From positions 67,001 through 131,000 of the forward strand of contig NC_016585.1 in assembly GCF_000283655.1 (NCBI RefSeq): a stretch of DNA of 64,000 nucleotides, in the 5' to 3' direction. This document shows positions 52,120 to 60,479 of this stretch, in pieces; position 1 is the first letter of the stretch; each line of letters begins with the position of its first letter. The stretch is from Azospirillum lipoferum 4B. GTDB lineage: Bacteria; Pseudomonadota; Alphaproteobacteria; Azospirillales; Azospirillaceae. The position numbers and the translations under genes are program-made. The notes under the pieces were generated by a model. That model searched no databases, was not told the DNA's origin, and saw only the letters and a program-made list of their open reading frames with translations.

Positions 52120-52335
52120 TCGTCGGCCCTCCCGTCAGCCGACCCTCTATGAATCACGCATTCCTACCGCTGGGAATCCCATAACTGACGACACGCCCTA
52201 GGAAAACCGGGCCGGCGGACTGCTTCGGAAAAAAATGCATCCGGAATGAAAAAAGCTCTTCACAGCCCGACATGTGGTCGCTATAAACCCGCCCACACCA
52301 CGGGGCACGGCAAACAAGCCGCCCCGGTGACGGTC

Positions 52336-52409
52336 TGGGGGATCGTCTAGCGGTAGGACAGCGGACTCTGACTCCGCCAGCCTAGGTTCGAATCCTAGTC
52401 CCCCAACCA
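52336..52409 (+). tRNA. tRNA-Gln (anticodon CUG)
   Basis: A 74-nt tRNA including an encoded CCA. Acceptor stem TGGGGGA/TCCCCCA; anticodon stem-loop GCGGA-CTCTGAC-TCCGC with anticodon CTG; T-arm CCTAG-GTTCGAAT-CCTAG. The 3' end is followed 130 nt later by a site-specific recombinase gene, so the tRNA is the likely integration site of the element downstream. Confidence 0.97.
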
Positions 52410-52539
52410 ACTCTCACGACTTCCCTTTGGAAACAGCCACTTGGTTCCGCCGCTCCTGCAACGATCCGCAGGTGGTGCCCATGGTTGTAGCCCAAAGCTG
52501 CTGCCCAACGCGCCGCCCGGTCCCGTCAGAGTACCGAGC

Positions 52540-54684
52540 ATGGGCCAAGCCGCGCACCTCGTCCTCCGCCACCAGACTTGGCACTGGCGCCGCCGCGTTC
52601 CGTCTGACTTGCAGCTGACGTCTCCGCGCGGGAGACTAAGCCTATCGCTCGGTACGAGCGTCCTCCGAGCAGCCCGGCGCGTCGGCTTGGCGCTCGATCT
52701 GGCAATGGAGGACCTGCGCATGCTGCACGCACCGCTAGACCCCGCCGTGCTGACCTCCATCCTCGCTAAGGTGCGTGACGACGCCCTGGCCACCGAGCAG
52801 GCCGAACGCGCCCAGCAGCCGCCGGATCTGGGGTTCGTGCCACGCCCTACGGCGGCGCGCCGCATTGTCGCTCCGAAGGATCTCGCCCAGTCCCTGCTGC
52901 ACTGGCTGGCCCAACAAGGGTCGATGGCCGGCATCGACGACGCCGACCTGAAGGATCCTGACAAGGGCCGGGCCAACGGGATTGCGGCGGGTCCAACGGC
53001 CGACGCTCCTGCCCAGGACAGCAACGACCAGACCGCCACTATGGTGGAGGAGCCCGCCGACGGTGGGCCCGTCCACCGCGGCCTTTGGCTACCGCCGGAG
53101 CTGGACCGCGCCATTCGCGACTTCGTCGCCGCGAACCCTGCGCCGCCGGCAGAGTTGACAACGGCGCGCGCCGCCTCGACGATCCGCGCGACCATTGCCC
53201 AAGGCGTGCAGGGAGCGTACCTGGATGCCGCGCGCCGTAACGACCGCCAGATGGCGCAGGCTCATGTGCAGCGTGCTCTCGACGGATTTGAAGCGGAGGG
53301 CATCACCGTCCATCCGAACAGCCGCGGCGTCCTGGAGCGCCAAGCCTTGTCTGTGCTTGGCGCCGTGCATGGGCAAGCGGCTACGGATGAGCGTGAATTG
53401 CCGGAGATCGTGCTGACCTCGCCGGAGGCACTCCTCGTGCCTCGCCAGACGGTGGGTGAACCGGCAGCGGCCTTCATACCCGCCGCGGCGCCTACAACGC
53501 CTCCTGCTGCGCCCATGATCGGCAGGGCGGCGCCCACGATCACGGAGATGCTGCAGAAGTGCATCAAATTGAAGCGGGATAAGGGGTGGAACGATAAGTC
53601 CATCGCGGATGCGACCACCAGCATCCGGATGTTTGTCGAATATCGTGGCGATGTGCCCATCGACCAAGTGACGAGCGCGGACGCGAGCGACTACAAGGCG
53701 CTTCTTCTCGATGTGCCGAAGCTGGCTGGCAAAGGGAGGTTCGCGAAACTGACGATTACGGACTTGGTCGCCGAGGCGAATGCCCTTGAACAGGCCTTGA
53801 ACGACGAAGAGGTGGATCCGAACTCTGTGCATGGCATCTTTCGTGATGAAGACGATGACAGCTGGCACGTCGCACGCTACTCGCTGGCGACGGTCAACAA
53901 GCACATCAATTTCTTGAACGTGGTCTTCACAGCCGGAATGAAGTATCTGGACCGCAAGGAGGATGCCTCTGTCTTCGCCAGCGAGTACTATGACAAGGCG
54001 CTGGTCAAGGAGCATCGCCGGAAGCGGCTCGCGTACGAGGTGAATGAGTTGGAAAGCCTGTTCCGCTCACCCGCGTGGGCCGGCTGCGTCGACGATCGTT
54101 TGCGCGCCACGGCTTCCGACAGCCCGCCGCCGCGCGACGCCCGGTTCTGGGGTCCCCTCATCGCCGCGCACCAAGGAATGCGGCTGGAGGAGATCCTCCA
54201 GTTGCAGACGGAGGATGTCGACGAGGAGGACGGCATCGCCGTCTTCCGCATCCGGAAAGGTGCGGGGCGGAAACTCAAGACCGCGGCGAGTGCTCGCACG
54301 GTACCCGTCCACTCTTCGTTGATCCGGATCGGTCTCCTGAAGTATGCCCAAGCCCGTCGGGCCGAGGGTTCTCCCCTGCTTTTCCCGGAGTTGAAACGCG
54401 GCGGCGGCTTCAGCACGTACGGCCACGCGTACAGCCTGTGGTGGACGGAGTACCGCCGAGCGATCGGGATTTACAAGCCAGGACTGGATTTTCATAGCTT
54501 CCGCACGACGGTGAATACCCACCTTCTGCGCCGCCGATGCAACGAAACAATGATCAAGGCACTGCTCGGCCACAGCATCGCCGGTGACATCACCACGGAC
54601 GACTACAACGCGGGTCTCAGCCTCGCCGATCTGCAGCAGGCTCTGGACCTCTGGCAGTTCGATATCAGCTATCTGGATGTCTGA
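52540..54684 (+). CDS. Tyrosine recombinase/integrase with DUF6538-like N-terminus
   Basis: A 714-aa site-specific recombinase. The N-terminus (HLVLRHQTWHWRRRVPSDL) matches the DUF6538-type domain seen in some phage and island integrases. A long linker region follows, then a SAM-like core-binding domain (about residues 325-510) and the catalytic domain. Visible catalytic residues: Arg in AHQGMRLEEILQL, His-x-x-Arg in LDFHSFRTTVN, His in ALLGHSIAG and Tyr in TTDDYNAGLSL. Its position right after tRNA-Gln marks the start of an integrated element. Start 52540 is preferred over 52441 because the DUF6538-like sequence begins there; the longer reading is also open. Confidence 0.9.
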   Translation: MGQAAHLVLRHQTWHWRRRVPSDLQLTSPRGRLSLSLGTSVLRAARRVGLALDLAMEDLRMLHAPLDPAVLTSILAKVRDDALATEQAERAQQPPDLGFVPRPTAARRIVAPKDLAQSLLHWLAQQGSMAGIDDADLKDPDKGRANGIAAGPTADAPAQDSNDQTATMVEEPADGGPVHRGLWLPPELDRAIRDFVAANPAPPAELTTARAASTIRATIAQGVQGAYLDAARRNDRQMAQAHVQRALDGFEAEGITVHPNSRGVLERQALSVLGAVHGQAATDERELPEIVLTSPEALLVPRQTVGEPAAAFIPAAAPTTPPAAPMIGRAAPTITEMLQKCIKLKRDKGWNDKSIADATTSIRMFVEYRGDVPIDQVTSADASDYKALLLDVPKLAGKGRFAKLTITDLVAEANALEQALNDEEVDPNSVHGIFRDEDDDSWHVARYSLATVNKHINFLNVVFTAGMKYLDRKEDASVFASEYYDKALVKEHRRKRLAYEVNELESLFRSPAWAGCVDDRLRATASDSPPPRDARFWGPLIAAHQGMRLEEILQLQTEDVDEEDGIAVFRIRKGAGRKLKTAASARTVPVHSSLIRIGLLKYAQARRAEGSPLLFPELKRGGGFSTYGHAYSLWWTEYRRAIGIYKPGLDFHSFRTTVNTHLLRRRCNETMIKALLGHSIAGDITTDDYNAGLSLADLQQALDLWQFDISYLDV

Positions 54685-54759
54685 TCAACATTCGGCGCGG
54701 GCGCCAGCGCCGTCTATTGCAGGTTGGCTCGCAGTGATCCGGGGCGTTATAGGGCGGAC

Positions 54760-54891
54760 ATGCCGAAGCGCTCCGATCCCCGCTATGCCGATGGCTTCCC
54801 CACCAAGGGCATGGCGACGGCGGTGTGCCGAGATTCCGAGGCGGTGAAACGCTTGCTGCACAATGCTCAGACGGGCAATGAAACGCGTTAA
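54760..54891 (+). CDS. Possible small protein (43 aa) after the integrase
   Basis: Short frame MPKRSDPRYADGFPTKGMAT, with an AGGGCGG upstream and charged helical C-terminus (EAVKRLLHNAQTGNETR). It could be a directionality factor-like peptide or chance. It lies 75 nt after the integrase, convergent with the next gene. Low support. Confidence 0.3.
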   Translation: MPKRSDPRYADGFPTKGMATAVCRDSEAVKRLLHNAQTGNETR

Positions 54892-54892
54892 A

Positions 54893-55168
54893 TCAGCCCG
54901 CAAGTTCAGCAAGCAAATTCGCCACGCGCAGCCGTGATATCAGCCACATGCGCTCATGGCCTGACAGTTCACGTTGGCTGCATTTGTCGCCGAACAGAAT
55001 CATCACGGCACCGTCAATCCGAGTGATTGCTGTTTGTATTTTCTCCACGTCTCTTGACGGCTCCCCCAGGTCATTGACAAAACACAGATCATTCAAGCAG
55101 TCGCCGCAGATCATTACGACCAGTCGCTGGCCTCCCAAGCGGATCACCACATCGCCCCGCTCAATCAT
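54893..55168 (-). CDS. Island protein ending in the [S/T]xHERM motif (91 aa)
   Basis: Unrecognised 91-aa protein. Its first part is beta-rich with three Cys (MICGDCLNDLCF), and its last 23 residues form a helix-like tail SGHERMWLISRLRVANLLAE that carries the motif repeated in four other genes of this element. GGAG lies about 6 nt upstream of the ATG. Monocistronic or part of a minus-strand run; a large palindrome lies upstream of it. Function unknown. Confidence 0.6.
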   Translation of the reverse strand: MIERGDVVIRLGGQRLVVMICGDCLNDLCFVNDLGEPSRDVEKIQTAITRIDGAVMILFGDKCSQRELSGHERMWLISRLRVANLLAELAG

Positions 55169-55340
55169 CTATCACTCCGCGCCGTTTTCCGAAGCCGCAA
55201 TCTGGAATTCGCACCGCGCCCAACCTGTTCGGTGAGGTCGAGTGGGCACGCTTCATTTTCCGTTCCGAGGGTGCCGCCCGCGAGTGCGCTTGCCGGCCAC
55301 GGCGCACGGCCGTATGGCAGGCAGGCTACGACCGGTTCAT

Positions 55341-55378
55341 GCCATCCCCCTCACCGGTGTACCGGTGAGGGGGATGGC
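55341..55378. other. Perfect 38-nt palindrome (18-bp stem, 2-nt loop)
   Basis: GCCATCCCCCTCACCGGT-GT-ACCGGTGAGGGGGATGGC lies between two small minus-strand genes of the element, 18 nt after the end of one and 172 nt before the start of the next. It is too perfect for most terminators, and the T-rich run (GATTTGTTTG) lies on the plus-strand side. It might be a terminator, a protein-binding operator or a hairpin acting in DNA processing. Confidence 0.7.
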
Positions 55379-55396
55379 GATTTGTTTGTGGTCGGA

Positions 55397-56074
55397 TCAG
55401 CACTTTTTGGGAGCGGCCAACCGGTGGAGACGCATGCGTTCGTGTGCCGACATCGTGTCCCCGGCGTCGTCGAGGGCCGCCTTGGCTGACCGCCGAATGA
55501 CCTGGCCGAAGCGCTGCCATAACACGTCGATGTCCACCAAGGAGAGCGCCCCGAGGTCATCCAGGAGGCGCACGGCCGCGCGCACGCGGGCGCGATGCGC
55601 GTTGTGCAGGTGAGCGACGTGGTCGAGCGACCGGCAATGCGTCATCTGCGGATAAGGATAGGCCCGCGATGGCGAGCGGAGCCCGGCGCAGCAGGGGAAA
55701 TGCTCCTCGGCCCAGAACCGGCCGGCACTGTCGAACCGCCCGGGCGGATGAGTTTGTCGGTCGCGCCGGCTGACATAGGTCCGGGCTCCAGCGATCTCGT
55801 CGGCCTGGAACCCCAACGCCGTGAGGATCTCCTGCACCGTCAAGGAACTGGACATCGCTCTGATTTCGCCGGTGATCCTGTCAGTGATCGTGTTGGTCGC
55901 CCGCGCGGCGTCGGGCTGCTCCGTCGAGGTGGGGGTGTTGGAGTGGGCGGCGCTCGCGGAGATCTGGTTCGGCTGCCACGGTCCCACCGGGGCGTTCTGC
56001 CGGTGAGCCAGGGCGTCGGTCACGTTCAAGGTGACCGGATCCTGCTCCGGCGCGGTCTTCGACATGATGGACAT
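55397..56074 (-). CDS. Island protein with C-terminal SAHERMRL motif (225 aa)
   Basis: Unrecognised 225-aa protein. Start at 56074 (MSIMSK) has GGGAG upstream; a TTG start at 56101 is possible. The N-terminal half is polar and probably flexible. The middle part has FPCCAGLRSPSRAYPYPQMTHC with several Cys/His, which might bind metal, and a helical region RARVRAAVRLLDDLGALS. The C-terminus ends DTMSAHERMRLHRLAAPKKC (motif at about residue 209). No domain can be named. Confidence 0.6.
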   Translation of the reverse strand: MSIMSKTAPEQDPVTLNVTDALAHRQNAPVGPWQPNQISASAAHSNTPTSTEQPDAARATNTITDRITGEIRAMSSSLTVQEILTALGFQADEIAGARTYVSRRDRQTHPPGRFDSAGRFWAEEHFPCCAGLRSPSRAYPYPQMTHCRSLDHVAHLHNAHRARVRAAVRLLDDLGALSLVDIDVLWQRFGQVIRRSAKAALDDAGDTMSAHERMRLHRLAAPKKC

Positions 56075-56150
56075 GTGGTCGCACTCCCGTGCTCGATCCA
56101 AGACAGGCCGGATGCCCCATGTCGAGGCATCCCTCGTTCTGGAGGCGGCT

Positions 56151-56801
56151 CTACCAGCCGGGGTAGTGGGAGAGCAGCATCAGCGCGTCGCTCCAGGCGT
56201 CGGGGGCCGTCCGTCGCAGGATCCCGAGCGCATCAACGGCGCCGATGCGCAGGGTGCGCTTGGCGACGGCGCGCAACATGTTGGCATTGTACAGGCCCAG
56301 CAGGACCAGGGCGGTGATCCGTCGCACTGAATCCGCGTGTCGCAGGGCGCGGGCGTACGCTTCGAGGTCGATCGGGCGCAGGTCGCAGTGGGTTCCGCTC
56401 CGGCCGGAGCGGCGCCATAGGCCCGACAGCCCTTGCTGCTCGATGATACGGTCCGCCGAGGCGCTGAAGTGGGGCCGCGTCCCGCCGCGGAAGCCTGCCG
56501 GCGGGACGCTGCCGACGATCGCCGTCTGCTCCCGGTGGTCGAAGCACATCGCCTTGTCCACCAACCAGCCGAGGCTGTAGGGCTCGGCGGGAAAGCGCAG
56601 GCGGGCGTACTCCTCGTCCAGCGCCGCGAGTGTCAGGACGCCGACCGCTTCCAGGGTGTCGTGATGGATGCGGTCCGGCCAGACCTCGACCGCGCCGTCG
56701 GTCACGGCTATCATGGTAATGCCGAGCGCGGACGCGCCGCGCAGACCCGCCAGCGTGCTGGCGGTGATCCCGTCGAGCGGGTACGGGATGGTGGGGTGCA
56801 T
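56151..56801 (-). CDS. Island hypothetical protein (216 aa)
   Basis: Unrecognised protein. Start at 56801 has an excellent CAGGAGG 6 nt upstream. The sequence alternates helical and beta-like stretches: GVLTLAALDEEYARLRFPAEPYSLGWLVDKAM, then DLEAYARALRHADSVRRITALVLLGLYNANMLRAVAKR. No signal peptide or motif. It lies 76 nt upstream of the SAHERMRL-tailed gene on the same strand and may be co-transcribed with it. Confidence 0.6.
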   Translation of the reverse strand: MHPTIPYPLDGITASTLAGLRGASALGITMIAVTDGAVEVWPDRIHHDTLEAVGVLTLAALDEEYARLRFPAEPYSLGWLVDKAMCFDHREQTAIVGSVPPAGFRGGTRPHFSASADRIIEQQGLSGLWRRSGRSGTHCDLRPIDLEAYARALRHADSVRRITALVLLGLYNANMLRAVAKRTLRIGAVDALGILRRTAPDAWSDALMLLSHYPGW

Positions 56802-57255
56802 GACCGCCTCCTGTTGACGCCGACGTGGGCCCATCCCTCGTTTTGTGGCGTCACGTTCAGGGTGCTCCGGCGCTCCGCCTCGCGGTCTACTCGTTCTTCC
56901 TCTGAGGAACTCTTGCGTAAATAAATGTCTTGACTACAGCGGAATCTGGGTTTCCCCCGTGCCGGTTGACCGTGCAACAGGTCGGCGAATCACCTCCATC
57001 TCCTGAAGTTGTTTGACAGCTGACTGCGGGAACGGCCCTTCGGACGCCATTGGGCGCTACTCCAAGTGCGGTGGACGTCCTGAACTGAATGACAGGTCCG
57101 AGAATCGCACGTTGATGTGCATTTCCCCCCTTGCTGATCGGAGGTCGACGTCCCATCCCCCCTTGCGGAGGAGGGTTCTCGTAAACGGCATGTTCCGGAT
57201 ATGGGGCAGGCCTTTCCTCCATGCCGGTGCTCTCGAGATGATGGAGGCTGCTGCG

Positions 57256-57765
57256 ATGGATGAAAGCAAGGGCATATCGAACGTTGAAACGGATGTCGGT
57301 GCTGAGGATGGTCTCGCTATCGTGACTGCCCTCATGGAGCGCGTCGAATTCATACGGGAGCAGATCGACGAACTCATTGGTATACACATAGGACCGATAC
57401 ACGCCTTGGGTCCGCGCATCGAAGCAGAGGTGTGGCAACTCATTGAGCAAGTGATCCAAGCAGAGTACAACATAGAATGCGCGCAGGTGCGCTACTTACA
57501 CGGGCCGGTACATTACGTGGTGGAGTTCTGCTATGAGTGCAATGCGCTGCACTGGGTGCCTGCACCGACCCATGATGATGATGATATCAAATGCACATGC
57601 ACCTTCTGCGGCGAACCGATGCGGATGCCCGAAACTGCGCACGAGCGCATGCAGGCCGCGCACGCGACCCAAAGCAGTGAGGTGAACCTACCTTTTGCGC
57701 ACTATTGGGGAAGAAGGCTGGATCTCGACTCTCGCTCTTTGATCAGATCCATCAGTCGTGATTAA
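57256..57765 (+). CDS. Island protein with zinc-ribbon-like cysteines and TAHERM motif (169 aa)
   Basis: Unrecognised 169-aa protein, the only clear plus-strand member of the group. The N-terminal half is helical and acidic (TALMERVEFIREQIDELIGIH). A zinc-ribbon-like set follows: CYECNALHW...KCTCTFCGEPM (two CxxC). The TAHERM motif comes directly after (about residue 126), and a 37-residue tail with basic residues ends the protein. GGAGG lies 9 nt upstream of 57256; in-frame ATGs at 57241 and upstream also exist. Confidence 0.55.
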   Translation: MDESKGISNVETDVGAEDGLAIVTALMERVEFIREQIDELIGIHIGPIHALGPRIEAEVWQLIEQVIQAEYNIECAQVRYLHGPVHYVVEFCYECNALHWVPAPTHDDDDIKCTCTFCGEPMRMPETAHERMQAAHATQSSEVNLPFAHYWGRRLDLDSRSLIRSISRD

Positions 57766-58206
57766 ACGACTCACTGATCCAGAGCGGTGATGATAACCCT
57801 GGATGGGGCCATCGTCATTCCGGATCAAGTTCGGGATACCCTTCATGGCCCTTGCTGATGGCGATCAGTCGGTACAGGGCCACCCTGAACTCCGACCCGG
57901 TGTGGATCGGCCAGGCTCTTGTCCCTCAGCCGATCAGTGACGTACTGCAACGAGGCAAGCGGGGCAAGAGATTGCTCTTGCCCCCTGATGATCAGGATCC
58001 AAGGACGGTCGCCGCGTGTCCGAGATTGACCGTGCACTTGAGGGCCGCGACACCGACGGCCACCTTGGCGGTCTGCGCTTGGCCGCAGTAGAAGCGCGGC
58101 GTGTCGCCAAGGATGCCCTTCGAGCGTGTCACTTGTCTCTCCACGCCAAGTCCACGATACCGACTATATCCGCGCAATACGGCGGTGCATGTTCAAGCCG
58201 GACCGC
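57766..58206. other. Gene-poor spacer in the element
   Basis: About 440 nt with no convincing complete gene. Its middle carries what may be the degraded end of a transposase on the minus strand (see separate entry). Confidence 0.4.
57992..58177 (-). pseudogene. Possible remnant of a transposase C-terminus
   Basis: On the minus strand this stretch reads GVERQVTRSKGILGDTPRFY then TAKVAVGVAALKCTVNLGH, resembling the C-terminal pattern of some IS transposases (a basic stretch, then TeVaV..LNrMl.LGrP). There is no ribosome-binding site and no upstream catalytic domain. If correct, it is a decayed insertion sequence in the island. Confidence 0.3.
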
Positions 58207-58518
58207 TCAGAGGCGTAGACGGACCAGATCATGCTGTATGCTGGCAGCCAGATGAGCCAGCAGCAATGACTCGGGATCGGCTGTAGTGGCTGTTTGACGT
58301 AAGCGGATGGACAAGACCAGGAGCTTCGCCTCGGCATCCATCCAATTCGTCGCCGACAGTTTCATCAAGCTTTCCAGTGCGTCGGCAATGCGATCGGAGC
58401 GGTCGGCCGTTTCTTGTTCATTTTCAATACAGTCAGTCGGACAGTTATCGACCATCCATCGGTGGGCGAGGCGTCCAATCGGCGTTTCCTGGCGATCCCT
58501 GCTGTCGGAAAGTAGCAT
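58207..58518 (-). CDS. Island hypothetical protein (103 aa)
   Basis: Unrecognised, mostly helical 103-aa protein (SDRIADALESLMKL...AEAKLLVLSIRLRQTA). AAGAAGG lies about 8 nt upstream. It starts 15 nt after the stop of the preceding minus-strand gene, so it is probably the last gene of the operon that runs from about 60 kb. The C-terminal AHLAASIQHDLVRLRL is only faintly like the shared motif. Confidence 0.55.
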   Translation of the reverse strand: MLLSDSRDRQETPIGRLAHRWMVDNCPTDCIENEQETADRSDRIADALESLMKLSATNWMDAEAKLLVLSIRLRQTATTADPESLLLAHLAASIQHDLVRLRL

Positions 58519-58533
58519 GACAAGGCCTTCTTC

Positions 58534-58989
58534 TTACGAGGTCCGGTCGAGCCAGTCGAGTTGATCGGCGACCGCCTCGTCGCTCAATCCGGCCGCGGCA
58601 AGCAGTCCGGCCAGTCGCATGCGTCCATGGGCGCTGTAGGCCAGGGCAAGGATCCGTTTAGCCTGCCGTGCTGCGGCCGCTTGCGACAGACTGATGTCCA
58701 CCTCGTCAATCCCCGAGGCCGAGAGTGCCGCGCGGATGTCCAGGAATACGGCAGCGACGGAAGGCGGATAGGTCAGGGTGTCGGGGGCGGTGATGCTGTA
58801 AGAAATACTCTTCCCGAAGCGGATGATCCGCCGCGGCAGGAAAGCGGGAAAAGGTGCATCATCAACCCTCACCCACAGCTTGCCGTCTATGACATGGGGG
58901 CTGACGCCGACGACAAATCTCTGAGGCACAATGGCCTGGACGATGCGTTGAGCCGCTTCCCTGTCGGCGGCGGTGTAACAGCGGGCCAT
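58534..58989 (-). CDS. Island protein with SAHGRMRLA motif (151 aa)
   Basis: Unrecognised 151-aa protein. An alpha/beta N-terminal half (TAADREAAQRIVQAIVPQRF, WVRVDDAPFPAFLPRRIIRF) is followed by a helical C-terminal half with the motif SAHGRMRLAGLLAAAGLSDE (from residue 119), which looks like two helices with a turn, as in an HTH. It starts 10 nt after the Cys-rich gene ends and is followed 15 nt later by another gene, so it is mid-operon. Confidence 0.6.
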   Translation of the reverse strand: MARCYTAADREAAQRIVQAIVPQRFVVGVSPHVIDGKLWVRVDDAPFPAFLPRRIIRFGKSISYSITAPDTLTYPPSVAAVFLDIRAALSASGIDEVDISLSQAAAARQAKRILALAYSAHGRMRLAGLLAAAGLSDEAVADQLDWLDRTS

Positions 58990-58999
58990 GATCAGGGTC

Positions 59000-59275
59000 C
59001 TATTGGTTTTGACGTCCCCGGCGCGGCCAGCGGGACGGCAGTAAGGTCAGATACGTATCCGGGTCGAGGTAGTGCGGCCGTCGCCGCATCATTGCGATAC
59101 GGCAGCGGCTGCAAAGTCCGAAGGTATCGGTATCGTCAGGCGGTCCGACGATGAGCCAAGTTTCAGGACCGGCGCGGTCCTGATCGTGCCAGATGCCGCA
59201 ACGCGCGCATCGACAGGTCTCGGCGGACGATGGCACGTGCTTCATCAGAGAGGGTTTCGTCCGCCGCATGGTCAT
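59000..59275 (-). CDS. CxxC-CxxC island protein A (91 aa), paralogue of the 60.5-kb gene
   Basis: A small Cys-rich protein with CARCGIWHDQDRAGPETW (Cys23, Cys26) and FGLCSRCRIAMMRRR (Cys55, Cys58), a probable zinc ribbon, and a basic C-terminal RWPRRGRQNQ. It is clearly related to the protein encoded at 60480-61022 (shared CARCGxWxDQDRxGP, GLCxxC, WPxRG). The ATG overlaps the stop of the LuxR regulator (ATGA), so the two are translationally coupled. Confidence 0.7.
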   Translation of the reverse strand: MTMRRTKPSLMKHVPSSAETCRCARCGIWHDQDRAGPETWLIVGPPDDTDTFGLCSRCRIAMMRRRPHYLDPDTYLTLLPSRWPRRGRQNQ

Positions 59276-60009
59276 CAGCGTTTCTCACCCTGTTCAGTTG
59301 AGCTCATCCTGCGAGCCGCAGCGCCCAGCACGGGAAGCAAGCGAGCAACCGCCATTGCCCTGTTGCTGACGCCGAGCGTCCGAAAGACCGCGGTGAGATG
59401 CACCTTGACCGTCCCTTCGGTCATCCCGAGCGTGGCAGCGATGACCTTGTTGCTGTGGCCGCGCGCCAGTTCCGCCGCAACCTCCTGCTGCCTTGCGGTA
59501 AGAGCGAACGCAGAGCCGGGGTTGTTGGGCAAAGCCGCGCTCTCATTCGGATCGATTGCCTCTGTTGCAGGCCAGCACCAGCCGCCGGCAAGGACCAGTT
59601 GGAATAGGCTGGCGCACAACGTGGGCGCTTCCGTCCCGGTCAGGAGTCCGCGTGCTCCGGCGGCCCGCAGCGTTGCCAAACCACCGCCTCCGCAACCTCC
59701 AGCAGCAAGGAGAACTCCGGCCTGTCTGTGCTCGACCAGTGCCGTCACCTGTGGTGTGGTCAGGCCGACCGTTGCGGCATGGATGATGATGAGTGCCGCG
59801 GCCGGTCCAGCCATCGCAGCGTCCAGGCTGTCGTGTGCCTCTATGGTGTCAATGGAATCGACCTGCCCGAGCAGCACGACGATGCCCTGCAAGGCAAACC
59901 GGTCGCTGGCGATAATGACGGCGGTTCTTGGTGTGGGCAGCGGGTGATCCTCGACGACATGTGGCGTTTCGTTCGTTGGAACCGGGAGGCCAAACAGTGA
60001 GTCGGGCAT
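59275..60009 (-). CDS. LuxR-family regulator with a degenerate receiver domain
   Basis: A 244-aa regulator. C-terminal LuxR/FixJ-type HTH: FALTARQQEVAAELARGHSNKVIAATLGMTEGTVKVHLTAVFRTLGV (about residues 167-215). The N-terminal half has a receiver-like fold (TAVIIASDRFALQGIVVLLG...) but where the phospho-acceptor Asp should follow the beta3 strand there is ALIIIHAATVG, i.e. His/Ala, and the Gly-rich VLLAAGGCGGGG is unusual. It is therefore probably phosphorylation-independent or senses something else. GAGG lies 5 nt upstream of the start. Likely local regulator of the minus-strand operon. Confidence 0.85.
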   Translation of the reverse strand: MPDSLFGLPVPTNETPHVVEDHPLPTPRTAVIIASDRFALQGIVVLLGQVDSIDTIEAHDSLDAAMAGPAAALIIIHAATVGLTTPQVTALVEHRQAGVLLAAGGCGGGGLATLRAAGARGLLTGTEAPTLCASLFQLVLAGGWCWPATEAIDPNESAALPNNPGSAFALTARQQEVAAELARGHSNKVIAATLGMTEGTVKVHLTAVFRTLGVSNRAMAVARLLPVLGAAARRMSSTEQGEKR

Positions 60010-60070
60010 TGCGACCTCATCTTGGATCAGGACGTGTTTAGGCGACGAGTGTTGCGAAGATCGAAGTGGG

Positions 60071-60370
60071 TCAGCCGACTACACGCGAAGCGTCATCCGT
60101 GCCGTCGATGCGGGCGATCAGATCCCGGGCTTGGCGGATCAGCCAGAGCGGCGCGTACTCGGGGTCATTGTCGGCTCGATCGACGATCGTCTCCGCCTGC
60201 TCCCTCGCAATGTCGACGTCACCAGCCGCGTGGTGGTGCAGAGCCGCGCGCAGCAGCAGGTCGGGACGACCGCCGTTGGCGGCGCAGTCGCGCTCCGCAC
60301 GCTCGGCAATCCGACGTAGCCGGCAGATGCGGGCGGCGGCGGATTCGAAGGGCGGTTGCATGGATTTCAT
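60071..60370 (-). CDS. Island hypothetical protein (99 aa), helical
   Basis: Unrecognised 99-aa protein, mostly helical with TPR-like spacing: AARICRLRRIAERAERDCAANG, then PDLLLRAALHHHAAGDVDIAREQAETIVDRADNDPEY. A single TPR-like repeat is possible. It lies 61 nt upstream of the LuxR gene on the same strand. Start 60370 or 60361. Confidence 0.55.
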   Translation of the reverse strand: MKSMQPPFESAAARICRLRRIAERAERDCAANGGRPDLLLRAALHHHAAGDVDIAREQAETIVDRADNDPEYAPLWLIRQARDLIARIDGTDDASRVVG

Positions 60371-60479
60371 GAAACTGGACCTGGATTGATTGACGGGGTG
60401 GCGTCCGGCTGGACCGCGGCGCCGCAGGGCGCGGCCGCGGTCCGGCCGGATGCCGCCCCGTCCACGCTCTCCTGGTCGT

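Larger units (their letters stand above)
51355..52198 (-). mobile_element. IS5-family (IS427-type) insertion sequence, complete
   Basis: The element is 844 bp with perfect 16-bp terminal inverted repeats GGGCGTGTCGTCAGTT / AACTGACGACACGCCC, flanked on both sides by TA, the usual target duplication of the IS427 group. It carries two overlapping frames for the transposase, read on the minus strand. It inserted between malQ and the tRNA-Gln region without breaking a gene. Confidence 0.92.

Noticed and set aside
52198-52410. Minus-strand frame reading VGGLGFEPRLAESESAV
   Set aside because: This is the well-known false translation of a tRNA gene; the region is tRNA-Gln(CUG).
57013-57240. Extended N-terminus of the TAHERM protein at 57256
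   Set aside because: The added sequence is low-quality and lacks a ribosome-binding site; GGAGG precedes the ATG at 57256.
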